From Skermanella mucosa (GTDB lineage Bacteria > Pseudomonadota > Alphaproteobacteria > Azospirillales > Azospirillaceae), in assembly GCF_016765655.2 (NCBI RefSeq), contig NZ_CP086106.1:3895001-3959000 (forward strand): DNA of 64,000 nt, in the 5' to 3' direction. The notes beneath the pieces were generated by a model. It was not told the DNA's origin and did no database searches. It saw nothing but the letters and a program-made list of their open reading frames with translations. Shown one piece after another: positions 6,763 through 15,565 of the stretch. Positions within the stretch are counted from its first letter, which is position 1; each line of letters begins with the position of its first letter. A program made the translations under genes and the position numbers.

Positions 6763-7836
6763 ATGGACAGAACCATTCACTTCACCCTGTTCCAGAGCGA
6801 GATGGACAACCGGGTGACCGATCAGCACCAGCTTGGCTGGGACGACCTGTGCACCTTCCTGGGCAGCCACGACATCTCGGCCAAGAAGGAAGTCACGATG
6901 ATCTGCCCCACCCAGTTCCTAACCGGCGACCCGGACGAACTGGTGGCCTACGATCCCGCGCCGAAGAAGGTCTACCAGAAGGACGCCAGCGGGCGGTTCG
7001 TGCTGGACGAGCACGGCGAGAAGGTGGTCGGGCGGATCGATTTCCCGGTCGATCCGGACACTGACCGGCCGTATGTCCGGCGCTGCCGGGACAACGCCCT
7101 CGGCATCCACTTCCTGGCCGTCGATTATGACGACGGCCTGACCCTGGACGAGGCGATTGCCCGGTTCACTGGGCTGGGGCTGGCGTTCTGCTACTACACC
7201 TCGTTCAACCATCTGAAGTCGGCCGGTGTCGAGAAGTTCAGGATATTCCTGCCGTTCTCCGACATGTGCCCGACCGACGAGTTCCTGGCCCGGCGCAACG
7301 CCATCTGCGAGTGGCTGGGCAGCGCCGATCGGGTTTCGGTCAGCGTCAGCCAGGGCTACTACGTCCCGACCTGCCCCCAGGAAAGGGCTAACCACGCCCG
7401 TGCGGGGGCCGTCCAGGGCGGTTGGCTGGACTGGCGGCAGTTCTCCGCCGTCGTCTTCGAAGCCCCTCCAGCGCCTCCTGTGAACCCCATAGAGGGCGAT
7501 GCGCTGTCGGCCTACGTCCGGGCGGCAATCGGCAAGGAATGTGAGCGGATGGCGTCGTGCACGCCGGGTGACCGGCACACCACCCTCGTCGCTGCGGCGA
7601 CCAGCCTGGGCCAGCTTGTCGCGGCCGGAGCCTGCCAGCTTTCCGACTACGAGAGCGACCTGATGAACGCCGCCCTGGTCGCCGGGATGTCCGGCCGGAT
7701 GCAGGAAGTCAGGAAGACGATCCGGGACGGGCTGACCTACGGCAGGCGCAACCCGCGTGCCCTGCCCGAGCAGAAACCCGCACGGGAGCAGAGCACGCGC
7801 GCCCTGATGGCGAAACTGCGTAAATTCAAGAAGTAA
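6763..7836 (+). CDS. AEP-like primase of a phage/satellite replication module
   Basis: The protein has 357 residues from the ATG at 6763, chosen over an upstream in-frame start because AAGGA lies 4 nt before it and the upstream start would be inside the promoter region. Residues 113-165 show an archaeo-eukaryotic-type primase core: FLAVDYDDG with Asp121, Asp123 and Asp124, YYTSFNH with His150, and KFRIFLPF with Arg160. The C-terminal 130 residues are helical, as in PriCT-type domains. The next gene is a helicase 22 bp downstream, so the pair probably primes and unwinds the element origin. Exact primase subfamily is inferred. Confidence 0.75.
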   Translation: MDRTIHFTLFQSEMDNRVTDQHQLGWDDLCTFLGSHDISAKKEVTMICPTQFLTGDPDELVAYDPAPKKVYQKDASGRFVLDEHGEKVVGRIDFPVDPDTDRPYVRRCRDNALGIHFLAVDYDDGLTLDEAIARFTGLGLAFCYYTSFNHLKSAGVEKFRIFLPFSDMCPTDEFLARRNAICEWLGSADRVSVSVSQGYYVPTCPQERANHARAGAVQGGWLDWRQFSAVVFEAPPAPPVNPIEGDALSAYVRAAIGKECERMASCTPGDRHTTLVAAATSLGQLVAAGACQLSDYESDLMNAALVAGMSGRMQEVRKTIRDGLTYGRRNPRALPEQKPAREQSTRALMAKLRKFKK

Positions 7837-7858
7837 TATCAAAGCTGAGGATAATTTT

Positions 7859-9544
7859 ATGGATATTGTGGACCTTGCTGCCCACCGGCAGACAAAAGAG
7901 ATTGAAGACCTGAAGAACACCCTCGACCTGCTCGACAAGCAGATCGCCACGCTCAACGCCGAGCCGCAGAGCAGCGCCACCACCGGCCTGCTGATCAAGG
8001 TGCTCCAGGAAAAGACCAAGATGCAGCGGGCGCTCCAGAAGGCTCAGAAGGATGCCGGGCTCGACACGCCGCTGTCCGACGAGGACCGGGCCGAGCGCGA
8101 TGCCGTGTACGACGAACTGAAGGACAAGCTGCGCACCTTCATCAAGGAGCAAGACCTGCACTACGTCGCCGCGACCGAGTGCTGGTTCGTGCGCAACGGC
8201 TACACCGATCCCGACCTGCCGCCCTGGATGCCGCAGAGCGAGAACGGCCTGAAACGCCTGAACAACGACTTGCGCGACAAGCTGATCTGGACCCTTTTTG
8301 ACGATATCATGATGGGAAATGATGCGGGCGACACCAAGCGCAAGTTCCGCGCCTGCACGTACTCGTTCCGGCCGACCAGCCCGGACGTGCTCAACATGCT
8401 GGAGGCCGAGTTCTGCCTGCCAATTGAGCCCGAGCCCGGTTGGGCCAACGGCTGGCTGTTCGAGGCCCTGCTGTGGAACCTGTCCGGCGAGGACCCAGCG
8501 GGCCAGGAGCATCTGGAAAAAGTCTTCCTGAGCAAGTGGCAGCACCCGGAAAACTACATGTTGCCGTGCATCAGCTTCCACGACCCGGACGGCGGATCGG
8601 GCAAGAGCCTGCTGGTCGCCCGCCTGCTCAGCACCCTGTTCGGCGAGCATCTGGTCGCCGACAACCTGTCCTTTGACGACCTGACCAATCGGTTCAACGA
8701 GCATCTGGTCGGCAAGGCGCTGCTGTTCGTCAACGAGGCGGTCGAGGAGAAATCCGACGACAACGCTCTCAAGCGGCAGCTTCACTCCAAGACGGTGTGG
8801 TGCGAGCCCAAAGGCGTCAAGAAGTTCAGGGTGGACAACACCGCCCTGCTGATCGTCAGCGGCAACGGCGACACCGGCAGCGTGCGGATCGCCAACGCCA
8901 GCACCGACCGCCGCTTCTCCATTCTCAAGCCGAAACGCCCGCTCAACGATCTGGTCGGCGAGATCATGGGGATCAGCCCGGCCGAGGCGCGCGAGTGGAT
9001 GATCGCGACCGGCCAGTACATCCTGTCCAACCCCCAGGAAGTCGGCAAGTGGCTGCACAGCCTGATCCTGAAGCACGGTGATGTGCCGACCGTGGCGGCC
9101 TATCACGGCCAAGCCTACCAGACCCTCGTACAGTCCCAGCAGCCATTCTACGAGCAGGTGTTCGAGGCCGTGTTCAAGGACGACCTGATAAGCGACCCGC
9201 TGATCGTGACCGGCTCCCTGCCCCTCCAGGGCTACATCAAGCAGAGCACGCTCTTCGAGTTTTACATCGAGATGAACCGCAAGATCAATCACGCCCACGG
9301 GGCCATGAAGAACCGGACCTTCTACGCCAAGCTCGATAGCTGGCTGGCCCGCGAGGGTCTGCCTATCAGGGCGGTCAAGAAGGTCAAGATGCGCGACGGC
9401 GAGACCGGCAGCGTGACGACGGCCGACATCTACATCCTCGACAGCGTGGACGCCCTGCGCAAAGGGGCCATGATCGGCAACGACCACCTCTGGTACACCG
9501 AGGACAGCCACGGACGGCGGACCTGGGCGGTCAACGTCATCTAA
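7859..9544 (+). CDS. Superfamily 3/D5-like replicative helicase (DUF5906 type)
   Basis: The protein has 561 residues. Residues 10-66 form a coiled coil. The ATPase core starts near residue 230: Walker A GGSGKS at 245-250, Walker B-like ALLFVNEA at 287-294 followed by Glu pairs, then LIVSGNGDTG and DRRFSIL (sensor and arginine-finger region) near 330-355. This order is that of the virus/phage helicases that accompany AEP primases. A GAGG ribosome site lies 9 nt before the ATG. With the primase at 6763 it forms the replication operon. The GGATACGGAAG repeats follow directly downstream and may be its binding sites. Confidence 0.85.
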   Translation: MDIVDLAAHRQTKEIEDLKNTLDLLDKQIATLNAEPQSSATTGLLIKVLQEKTKMQRALQKAQKDAGLDTPLSDEDRAERDAVYDELKDKLRTFIKEQDLHYVAATECWFVRNGYTDPDLPPWMPQSENGLKRLNNDLRDKLIWTLFDDIMMGNDAGDTKRKFRACTYSFRPTSPDVLNMLEAEFCLPIEPEPGWANGWLFEALLWNLSGEDPAGQEHLEKVFLSKWQHPENYMLPCISFHDPDGGSGKSLLVARLLSTLFGEHLVADNLSFDDLTNRFNEHLVGKALLFVNEAVEEKSDDNALKRQLHSKTVWCEPKGVKKFRVDNTALLIVSGNGDTGSVRIANASTDRRFSILKPKRPLNDLVGEIMGISPAEAREWMIATGQYILSNPQEVGKWLHSLILKHGDVPTVAAYHGQAYQTLVQSQQPFYEQVFEAVFKDDLISDPLIVTGSLPLQGYIKQSTLFEFYIEMNRKINHAHGAMKNRTFYAKLDSWLAREGLPIRAVKKVKMRDGETGSVTTADIYILDSVDALRKGAMIGNDHLWYTEDSHGRRTWAVNVI

Positions 9545-9577
9545 CCCGTCGCAAGCCCATCGTCAGCGCCCGGTGGC

Positions 9578-9784
9578 GGATACCGAGGATACGGAAAGAG
9601 CCATTTTGGATACGGAAGAAAATGCTTCCGTATCCGCAAAAAAACCAGTAACTACAAGGGTTTAAGAGCGTTTGGATACGGAAGATATACTTTTTTAGAA
9701 AATTAATATTATAAGGAAAAAGAAAAAAATATCCTTCTGGAAAACTATAAACGAAGTTTTTTCCTTCCGTATCTCAGTATCCGA
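9578..9784. other. Candidate replication origin: GGATACGGAAG iterons beside an AT-rich tract
   Basis: GGATACGGAAG occurs at 9608-9618 and 9674-9684, with a near copy at 9587-9598. Inverted copies lie at 9625-9635 (CTTCCGTATCC, perfect) and 9764-9773. The 9608/9625 pair is a perfect 11-bp palindrome with a 6-nt loop. Between 9685 and 9763 the DNA is almost entirely A and T. Iterons plus an easily melted tract directly after the helicase gene are the usual layout of a phage or plasmid origin. Function is inferred. Confidence 0.65.
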
Positions 9785-9845
9785 ACAGGCTCCGCCCCGC
9801 CCACCGGGCCTCAGCAACAAGCCATTTACTTGAAAGATTTGAACC

Positions 9846-10295
9846 ATGATTGAACCACTTATCCTTGCCACCCGTGCCCCGGCCCTGGAAACCACCATGA
9901 GGGCACTGGGCCGCATGATCACCCGCTTCTCGGCGGGCGAGGCCCACGCCGACGAGAACCCGGTGTCCCGCGCCCACGAGTCGCGCGGCTATGCGTTCCA
10001 TACCCTGCCCGACAGCCCGGACGACTGGGCCATCATGCAGACCCGGCCGATCTTCCACCAGCCGCGTCCCGAGGAGGTGCCGTTGGATCGCTCGGCCCCG
10101 AACCATCAGGACTGGTGCGAGTGCGATGTCGTGCTCAAGCACCCGGTCCACGGCACCCTCGTCGTGACGGTGCGGGAGTTCTCCCTGATCGAACCCTACC
10201 CCGTCGTGGTCGAGCCGAGATCGGGGTATGTCGAGGCCGCCGCAGCGGCCTCGCTGGAAGTGTGGATGACCAAAGTCAAGCTAATGTTCGGGTGA
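9846..10295 (+). CDS. Element protein of unknown function downstream of the origin-like region
   Basis: This 149-residue soluble protein has no membrane segment or known catalytic motif. It has a helical N-terminus (ALETTMRALGRMITRF), a beta-rich middle (DWCECDVVLKHPVHGTLVVTVREFSLIEPYPVVVE) and a short C-terminal helix. It is followed by the next small gene at once (TGA at 10293-10295, next ATG at 10301). Base composition is GC-rich, unlike the AT-rich tract before it. No family is recognised. Confidence 0.6.
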   Translation: MIEPLILATRAPALETTMRALGRMITRFSAGEAHADENPVSRAHESRGYAFHTLPDSPDDWAIMQTRPIFHQPRPEEVPLDRSAPNHQDWCECDVVLKHPVHGTLVVTVREFSLIEPYPVVVEPRSGYVEAAAAASLEVWMTKVKLMFG

Positions 10296-10300
10296 ACCGG

Positions 10301-10525
10301 ATGTACGACTACGTAGTGACCCTGCGGCCCGACGCCGACGTGCGACTGATTATCGACCAGGACGATCTCGCCCTGATCAGCGCCGCCAGCAAATGGTGCC
10401 ACAACAATCTCGGGATGATCGGAACCACCTGGGACATGGCCGACACCAGCACGACCTTCATCAAGGGGACCTTCTGGTTCCAGAACGTCAAGGACGCGGT
10501 GGAGTTCAAGCTGAGATTTTGTTGA
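10301..10525 (+). CDS. Small protein of unknown function
   Basis: The gene encodes 74 residues, MYDYVVTLRPDADVRLIIDQDDLALISAASKW and so on, with aromatic and acidic residues suggesting a small alpha/beta fold. A GTG at 10292 overlapping the previous stop codon is an alternative start; the ATG at 10301 has GGGTGA just before it and is preferred. It is coupled or nearly so to the gene at 9846 and is followed by a terminator at 10678. Function unknown. Confidence 0.55.
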   Translation: MYDYVVTLRPDADVRLIIDQDDLALISAASKWCHNNLGMIGTTWDMADTSTTFIKGTFWFQNVKDAVEFKLRFC

Positions 10526-10677
10526 AGACTATCAGGAAAGGATTGGTCGGAGTTTCGCCGGGAATACGCCAATAAGATATTACGTCGGCTCAGGCCAACT
10601 AGCATAAATACCCTTGTGAAACGGCGCGGTTATTCGCCGTATCATCTCCGATCTTTGATGTTTTTCTTCGTGTGAAG

Positions 10678-10713
10678 CGCCCTCGACCCAGTGTCGGGGG
10701 CGTTTTCGTTTTC
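10678..10713 (+). terminator. Rho-independent terminator
   Basis: CGCCCTCGAC (10678-10687) pairs with GTCGGGGGCG (10693-10702) with one wobble pair, followed by TTTTCGTTTTC. It lies about 150 bp after the small gene ending at 10525 and closes the replication-region transcript. I see no gene between 10526 and 10900. Confidence 0.7.
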
Positions 10714-10900
10714 TGGTGCGCCACCATCGCTCGAAGTCAGCCGGACCACGCACCGGCTCCTCGATCTTTCCACGAACTGTCGCTAACTGAAGCGCCACGG
10801 ACGAACTTGCAACGAGAGCGAACGAACATATGAAAGCCCGCTCGCCTTCTCCAAGAGGCATACCCCTACCCATCGGGTCAGTTGACCACTAGCTATTGGC

Positions 10901-11737
10901 GTGTCTGACCAACTGATCGATTATAGTCCAGCGTTCCCTCTGCGGAGAATGGCCGTGAAAGATGTTCTTACGATCAGCTTCGTCTTGTTGTTCCTGGCGC
11001 TCCTCTATCTCTTGGTGAGAGTGCTATTAAGGACGGGATTCCCAAATTTCTATGCAGCCCGCCCAGTAGCAGTTGTGGTTATTTGTTGGCTGTCAATCTT
11101 TTTTGCAATGATGCTGAGTGCGTTGTATTTCATGTTGAAGGCGGAGAGGAATCTAGCGCCCATAGTTTTCGTCGCTCCATCGGAAATGGAGAAGGAAGAA
11201 TCACAACCCGTAAGAGTGACTGTGAGCGCCCGTGCGCCTGCGTTTGAAATCGAAAGGCGTCTACTAGATGAGGGACAATCCGGAATTGATGTGGAAACAT
11301 TGATAGACCGAGTTCAAACAGAAATGGTTATGGCCGCTGAACTCGCTGGTGGACAGAATTTTGATGTAGAACCGAAAGGCGTGCAGCATCGCGAATTCGG
11401 TGTTGTCGGAGAGGCTGAATGGCATTGGCGCATCACCGCTCTGAAACAGGGCGAACATTGGTTGACGCTCAGGGTGTACTCGTTGGCTCCCAATAGCCCA
11501 GGCACTCTTCCCAGGTATCAAAAGGTGCTTGAACGGCAGATATCGGTTAAGGTCACAGGTTTCGAACGTGTGATTTCGTTCATCAACGAGGCGACCGGTC
11601 CGGTACAGAACATCCAAGCTCTGTACACCGTTCTTATAGTTCCGGTATTAGGGGCCATTTACGCGGGTTATCGCTGGTTTACTCGGCCCGTGCGGAGATC
11701 GACCAGAAGAAACCGTCGTAGAGGCGACCGCGCCTGA
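10901..11737 (+). CDS. Membrane protein with three spans and a soluble middle domain, unknown function
   Basis: The protein has 278 residues from a GTG; an ATG at 10949 (MAVKDVLTISF) is an alternative, and neither has a strong ribosome site. Two membrane helices lie near the N-terminus (VLTISFVLLFLALLYLLV and VAVVVICWLSIFFAMML), a soluble domain of about 150 residues follows, then a third helix near residue 250 and a very basic tail ending in RRSTRRNRRRGDRA. Codon use and base composition are AT-richer than the neighbours, so it looks like a separately acquired accessory gene. A defence or superinfection role would fit its position but is a guess. Confidence 0.65.
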   Translation: MSDQLIDYSPAFPLRRMAVKDVLTISFVLLFLALLYLLVRVLLRTGFPNFYAARPVAVVVICWLSIFFAMMLSALYFMLKAERNLAPIVFVAPSEMEKEESQPVRVTVSARAPAFEIERRLLDEGQSGIDVETLIDRVQTEMVMAAELAGGQNFDVEPKGVQHREFGVVGEAEWHWRITALKQGEHWLTLRVYSLAPNSPGTLPRYQKVLERQISVKVTGFERVISFINEATGPVQNIQALYTVLIVPVLGAIYAGYRWFTRPVRRSTRRNRRRGDRA

Positions 11738-11757
11738 ACTAGGGTTTCAGAACGAAC

Positions 11758-12045
11758 TCACCGGGTGACCTTCTCGCCACCGGTCAGCTTGTAGACCTCG
11801 AACCGGGTGGTCTTGAACAGCTTGTTCAGGCGCTCGGCCAACCGGTGGGCATGGGCCGAGTTGGGGAAAACGACCTTCTTGTATTTCGGTCCAGGGTAAT
11901 CAACCAGTGAGTGCAGGTTGCGCAGATTGATCGGCTTCCCATCGAAAAAGACGGCGTAAACGGCCTCGGCTTGCAAGACCTGCTCGCTTCTGTACGTCTT
12001 ATGATCGGTGTGGTCCAGCAGGACGCGGGGCTTCGGTCGGCTCAT
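11758..12045 (-). CDS. Small basic protein of unknown function
   Basis: The protein has 95 residues, MSRPKPRVLLDHTDHKTYRSEQVLQAEAVYAVFFDGKPINLR and a C-terminal helix-strand (AERLNKLFKTTRFEVYKL). It looks like a compact alpha/beta phage protein with a basic surface, possibly nucleic-acid binding. It converges on the membrane-protein gene ending at 11737, with 20 bp between them. No family is recognised. Confidence 0.6.
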   Translation of the reverse strand: MSRPKPRVLLDHTDHKTYRSEQVLQAEAVYAVFFDGKPINLRNLHSLVDYPGPKYKKVVFPNSAHAHRLAERLNKLFKTTRFEVYKLTGGEKVTR

Positions 12046-12112
12046 CTCGGGTCGCTCCCTCTAAAAAGGGTTGTCCCGATATTTAGAGCAACGGCGGCGC
12101 ATCGGCTGCGGC

Positions 12113-12520
12113 TCAGTCCTCGACCCGCTCGGGACGGCTGCCGAGGTCGATCAGGGCGACCGTCATCCACAGTACCGCAACGGCCGAGCCGACAAGGAAG
12201 CTAGCAGCCAGTACCTTCTCCTGCGAACCGAAGCACTCCCAGCACCGGACGATGGCCTTCGACATGTCAAAGCCGACCCACGTCGCAAGAGCCGCAACCG
12301 GGTAAACCACCGACGCCGTGACCAGCATCATGACCGTGCGCGGTTTGCCGGACCCGATCATGAACGCCCCGATGCTGGCGGCGGCGAGACCCGCGCCGAT
12401 CTTCTTCGTCTCGGCACCGATGCAGTCCCAGCAGGCCAACACATCCCGCCCAATGTCGAGGGCCAGCAAGGCCAGCAGGACACCCACAGGGAAGAAGATG
12501 ATCGCGGCCAACGTCCTCAT
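12113..12520 (-). CDS. Four-span membrane protein with duplicated CWxC halves
   Basis: The protein has 135 residues from the ATG at 12520 (MRTLAAIIFFPVG), chosen because AAGGA lies about 9 nt upstream; a longer frame reaches 12577. It is built from two similar halves. Each has a hydrophobic helix, then D-x-(G/S)-(R/K)-x-(V/I)-x-x-CWxC (CWDC and CWEC), an amphipathic loop with Glu and Lys, and a second helix. The paired CxxC motifs on the same side of the membrane could bind metal or form disulfides. I recognise no family. It stands alone on the minus strand. Confidence 0.6.
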   Translation of the reverse strand: MRTLAAIIFFPVGVLLALLALDIGRDVLACWDCIGAETKKIGAGLAAASIGAFMIGSGKPRTVMMLVTASVVYPVAALATWVGFDMSKAIVRCWECFGSQEKVLAASFLVGSAVAVLWMTVALIDLGSRPERVED

Positions 12521-12692
12521 GGTTTCGATCCTTCGTTGTGGCGGTTCAGCATAAGGCCGACCATCGGCATCCGGCAAACTGGTTAACCAAGCGTTAACCG
12601 CTGTTCTGTTCGAGAGTCGGGCGACGCCTCTCGTAGAAGATCGGGAGACGACGGGCCGCTAAATACCTGATCCAACTGCTTCCAGGGGACAC

Positions 12693-13202
12693 ATGGACGA
12701 CGAGATGAACGAGGCAGCACCGGATCAGCCGGAGCGGGCTGACTACCGCACGCGGTTCCAGCCTGGACAGCCGCGCCCGCCTGGGGCTGGCCGTCCGCCA
12801 GGGGTCAAGAACAAGAAGACCCAGCTTCAGGAGAAGCTGTTCGAGGAGCAGCAGGACGAGATCGAGCGCCTGACCGCTGAGGTGGACGGCATGTCCGTGG
12901 CCGAGACACTGCGGCACCTCAAGTTCAACCCCATCGTGATGAGCGTGATGCTTGCCAAAAGCCCGCACACGTCCGAGAAAGTGCGGGCAGATGTCCTGAA
13001 AGACTTGAACGCGAAGTTCGCAGCCAACTTGAAGGCCAGCGAGCATAAGGTGACCGAGGTGAAGCGCCACGAGATCGTCTTCCTCAGCCCGGAGACCGAC
13101 GCGCCGCTGAGCATCACCGCCGACGTGACGCCGCTCGACGCCGAGCCGTTCATTCCGTCGCTGGATGAGCCGGAGCCGGTCAGGCGGCGCAAGGACGATT
13201 AG
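12693..13202 (+). CDS. DUF5681-like phage protein (possible small terminase-type)
   Basis: The protein has 169 residues. Near the N-terminus it carries RTRFQPGQPRPPGAGRPPGVKNK, the motif of the DUF5681 family, which is found in many phages and mobile elements and is sometimes linked to DNA packaging. A coiled coil follows (LQEKLFEEQQDEIERLTAEVDG), then helices and an acidic C-terminus rich in Pro and Asp. It stands alone, 172 bp after the divergent membrane-protein gene. Packaging is inference; the motif itself is clear. Confidence 0.7.
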   Translation: MDDEMNEAAPDQPERADYRTRFQPGQPRPPGAGRPPGVKNKKTQLQEKLFEEQQDEIERLTAEVDGMSVAETLRHLKFNPIVMSVMLAKSPHTSEKVRADVLKDLNAKFAANLKASEHKVTEVKRHEIVFLSPETDAPLSITADVTPLDAEPFIPSLDEPEPVRRRKDD

Positions 13203-13813
13203 CCTACCGCTGGACTATGGTCAGGCCCGTATCGATGGTGGTTTTTCAACCTGAGATCAGCCGGATAGGACGCTAACCGGTGTCAACAGGCGGGTCTGCC
13301 CATGGTCCTGAATCCAGTCCGCTTCCCGCTACGGTAGCGCCCCGCTAAGCCCATGATATTGCTCGATCTTGGTCATAATCAAGGTTGCCGAACGGCTATT
13401 ATGTAAAATGCCTTGGAATGGGTAGAGGACAGGCGTCAGGATAAGACCTCGGCGTCACGGTGACGGGGCCGGGGCACCCCCTTTTGGGTACTACCAATGC
13501 GCGACCCCCTCATCACAGCCGCAAGACATCTCCATAGGCGAATACCGGGGCTCTCTCCACAAAAAACGTCGCTCATGGAGAAACAGTGGGCCGAACAGTC
13601 CGGGTTCGCATTGTCGTACCCCTGCCGCCCCGACCCTCCCCTTCTATCCTGCGACAACCCTGCCCGCAATCCCGGCTAAATACCGTCGCCGGTTCACCTC
13701 CAGTGAAGGCAAAAACCGGATCGCCACTCGGACCCACGGTGCTGCACCACCGCCGACGACACGATCCAACCTACCTGCCCCCGGCTGGGTCGCTACGGTC
13801 GGGGGGCTTTTTC
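13203..13813. other. Non-coding stretch of about 610 bp
   Basis: I see no convincing gene. A short plus-strand frame at 13497-13679 has poor codon use and no ribosome site. The stretch has several small GC-rich dyads and ends in the terminator at 13777-13812, directly before the next start codon. It may hold a promoter or small RNA, but nothing can be named. Confidence 0.4.
13777..13812 (+). terminator. Terminator immediately before a start codon
   Basis: GCCCCC (13777-13782) pairs with GGGGGC (13802-13807) around a 19-nt loop, followed by TTTTT (13808-13812). The ATG of the frameshifted gene follows one base later, so the gene has its start essentially inside the terminator tail. Confidence 0.65.
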
Positions 13814-14177
13814 ATGCCCACAACCCTCGGAGACACCCTGTTGACCCACTCTGTCGCGATCCTGCTCCACCACACCTCGAACTACGACCCGCGCGCGGAA
13901 GACCCACGACACCAGCCTGGACCGGTTCTACGACCCGCTGGACGCGATTTTCGAGTCCGAACCGGAGCCCGGCCACCCGGTCCCGCCCGCCGAACTGCGC
14001 GCCGTTCTGGCCCACTGTGAAGCCCGAGGCTGGACGCTGCTCGATTACCGGATATTCGACCGCCAGCCGGTGGCGGGTCGGTTTGCCACTTCGCGCTGGG
14101 TCGAATTGACCTTCGCCGATCAGGCCCACGCCGCCCTGCTCAAGCTGTTCAGCTTGGATACCGGCGCGCTGGCCTAG
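13814..14177 (+). pseudogene. Frameshifted small gene (two frames needed)
   Basis: The first 30 codons from the ATG at 13814 (MPTTLGDTLLTHSVAILLHHTSNYDPRAED) use one frame. From about 13905 the coding signal moves to another frame: HDTSLDRFYDPLDAIFES, then PAELRAVLAHCEARGWTLLDYRIFDR and RWVELTFADQAHAALLKLFSLDTGALA, ending at TAG 14175-14177. The second frame has no start codon of its own after its upstream stop at 13842. Together the parts make a sensible protein of about 120 residues. It is a broken gene, a sequencing error, or a programmed frameshift. No family is recognised. Confidence 0.6.
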
Positions 14178-14494
14178 CTACCCTCTCAGAAGCCCCGCTG
14201 GAGCCCGTCAGGGCCTCCGTGGTGAGTCCTGGCGACCTGGACACCCCCAAACACCACCGCATCTCGGACTCACCAGCGACGCTCCCAGCGGCCTCAGTTC
14301 ACGCTGCCACGGGGTTCGGCGACAGCCCTCTGATCGGTGCACCGACCGAGGGCCTGAACGCCGCCCATTTCGGGATCACCTGCACGGTCAGCGGGAGGGG
14401 CCTGGGAGCGTCAATGCCGTAGAGCTACGAATACCGTCGCAATACCCCCTCCCCGTCTATATAAACGTCGCCCCGCCTGGAAGGAGGAGAAGGC

Positions 14495-15451
14495 ATGGGC
14501 ACGACCACCGGCACAGCGCAGGAGCCGACCGACCCCGATCCGCTTGGTCAACAGGAGGAAAGCGCCACCAGAGCGCGCCCGCCGATCCTCTACAAATACA
14601 TGGGCGTTGAGTACGGGATTGAGGTCTTCACGAAAGCGCGGATCAAATACACCCAACCGGGCGAGTTGAACGACCCGTTCGAATGCAAGCCGTTTCTGCT
14701 CGGTCCTGTTGATCCCGAGCACAGGAATGAATCGATGGCATCGCAACATGTCAAAGACAACATAGAGAAAATCGCACAAGCAGCAGCCAATAAAGGCAAC
14801 CGCCAGCAGCGACGACAGAAGAACAGTCGCCGCACCTATAAAGTGATAAGAAGTAAAGCACTTACACTTTTCCATCAGTCAATGGACAACCTAGATCAGA
14901 AACACACCCACTACATCAATAGGGAGGTCGCCACTTATCGAGATAGGATCGCAATGGTCTGCCTGACAGAGTCGCGCACCAATCTCCTGATGTGGTCACA
15001 CTACGCCGATCAGCACGCCGGGTTCGTCATCGGCGTTCACACAGCACATCCCTGCTTCAACCGGCAGAGAAGCGAGGCCGACGACCACAACTATTTCCGG
15101 CCAGTGATCTACTCGGATGTTCGACCGAATTTCTACATGAACCAAATCAGGTCGCGCGAGCCGATCATCCTGACGAAGAGCAGAGAATGGAAAGACGAGA
15201 AAGAGTGGCGGATCGTGGCCCCGCTGGAACTCCTGACGAAGGACCCGAAGAACGGAAAATACTTTTACGACCTGCCAATTGAAGCAATCAAGGAAGTCTA
15301 CATGGGGGTGCGAATTTCACCCGCCCTTCGGAACCGGATCATCGAAGAACTGGTCAAACGTCAGGATCAACACACCATCAAACTATTCCAGATGGAACAA
15401 AGCGAGCGCCACTACGCATTGGTCGAGAAAGAGGTGCATTACCGAACTTGA
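14495..15451 (+). CDS. DUF2971 family protein
   Basis: The protein has 318 residues with the order of motifs of the DUF2971 family: LYKYMG and IKYTQPGELNDPFEC near residues 30-60, MVCLTESRTNLLMWSHYADQHAGFVIG near 150-175, then FRPVIYSDVRP, SREWKDEKEWRIV and PIEAIKEVYMG. These proteins are common in mobile and defence-associated regions; their activity is unknown. A very good ribosome site (GGAAGGAGGAG) precedes the ATG. The gene is AT-richer in its middle than the neighbours. It stands alone and may serve in exclusion of other phages, which is inference from context only. Confidence 0.85.
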   Translation: MGTTTGTAQEPTDPDPLGQQEESATRARPPILYKYMGVEYGIEVFTKARIKYTQPGELNDPFECKPFLLGPVDPEHRNESMASQHVKDNIEKIAQAAANKGNRQQRRQKNSRRTYKVIRSKALTLFHQSMDNLDQKHTHYINREVATYRDRIAMVCLTESRTNLLMWSHYADQHAGFVIGVHTAHPCFNRQRSEADDHNYFRPVIYSDVRPNFYMNQIRSREPIILTKSREWKDEKEWRIVAPLELLTKDPKNGKYFYDLPIEAIKEVYMGVRISPALRNRIIEELVKRQDQHTIKLFQMEQSERHYALVEKEVHYRT

Positions 15452-15565
15452 CGCTCAGGAATGAACCTAGCGGCCCTGGCGGAGCTTCGCATCGACCGTG
15501 ATGTTCCCTTTTCGTTCCTGTTGGTGTAGACTGCCGTCCAGCCTCTCAGCCAGGGAGTCAACATC

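Noticed and set aside
7826-9511. 561-residue minus-strand frame opposite the helicase gene
   Set aside because: It is antisense to a gene with clear Walker motifs; long shadow frames are normal in GC-rich genes, and its composition (Val, Leu, Gln-rich, no motifs) is that of a reverse reading.
9695-9922. Minus-strand frame over the AT-rich tract
   Set aside because: It spans the iteron and AT-rich region and opposes the gene at 9846; its Phe/Ile/Lys run comes simply from A/T-rich DNA.
14219-14422. 67-residue plus-strand frame before the DUF2971 gene
   Set aside because: GTG start without ribosome site, no homologous pattern, and composition rich in Pro and Gly; probably intergenic.
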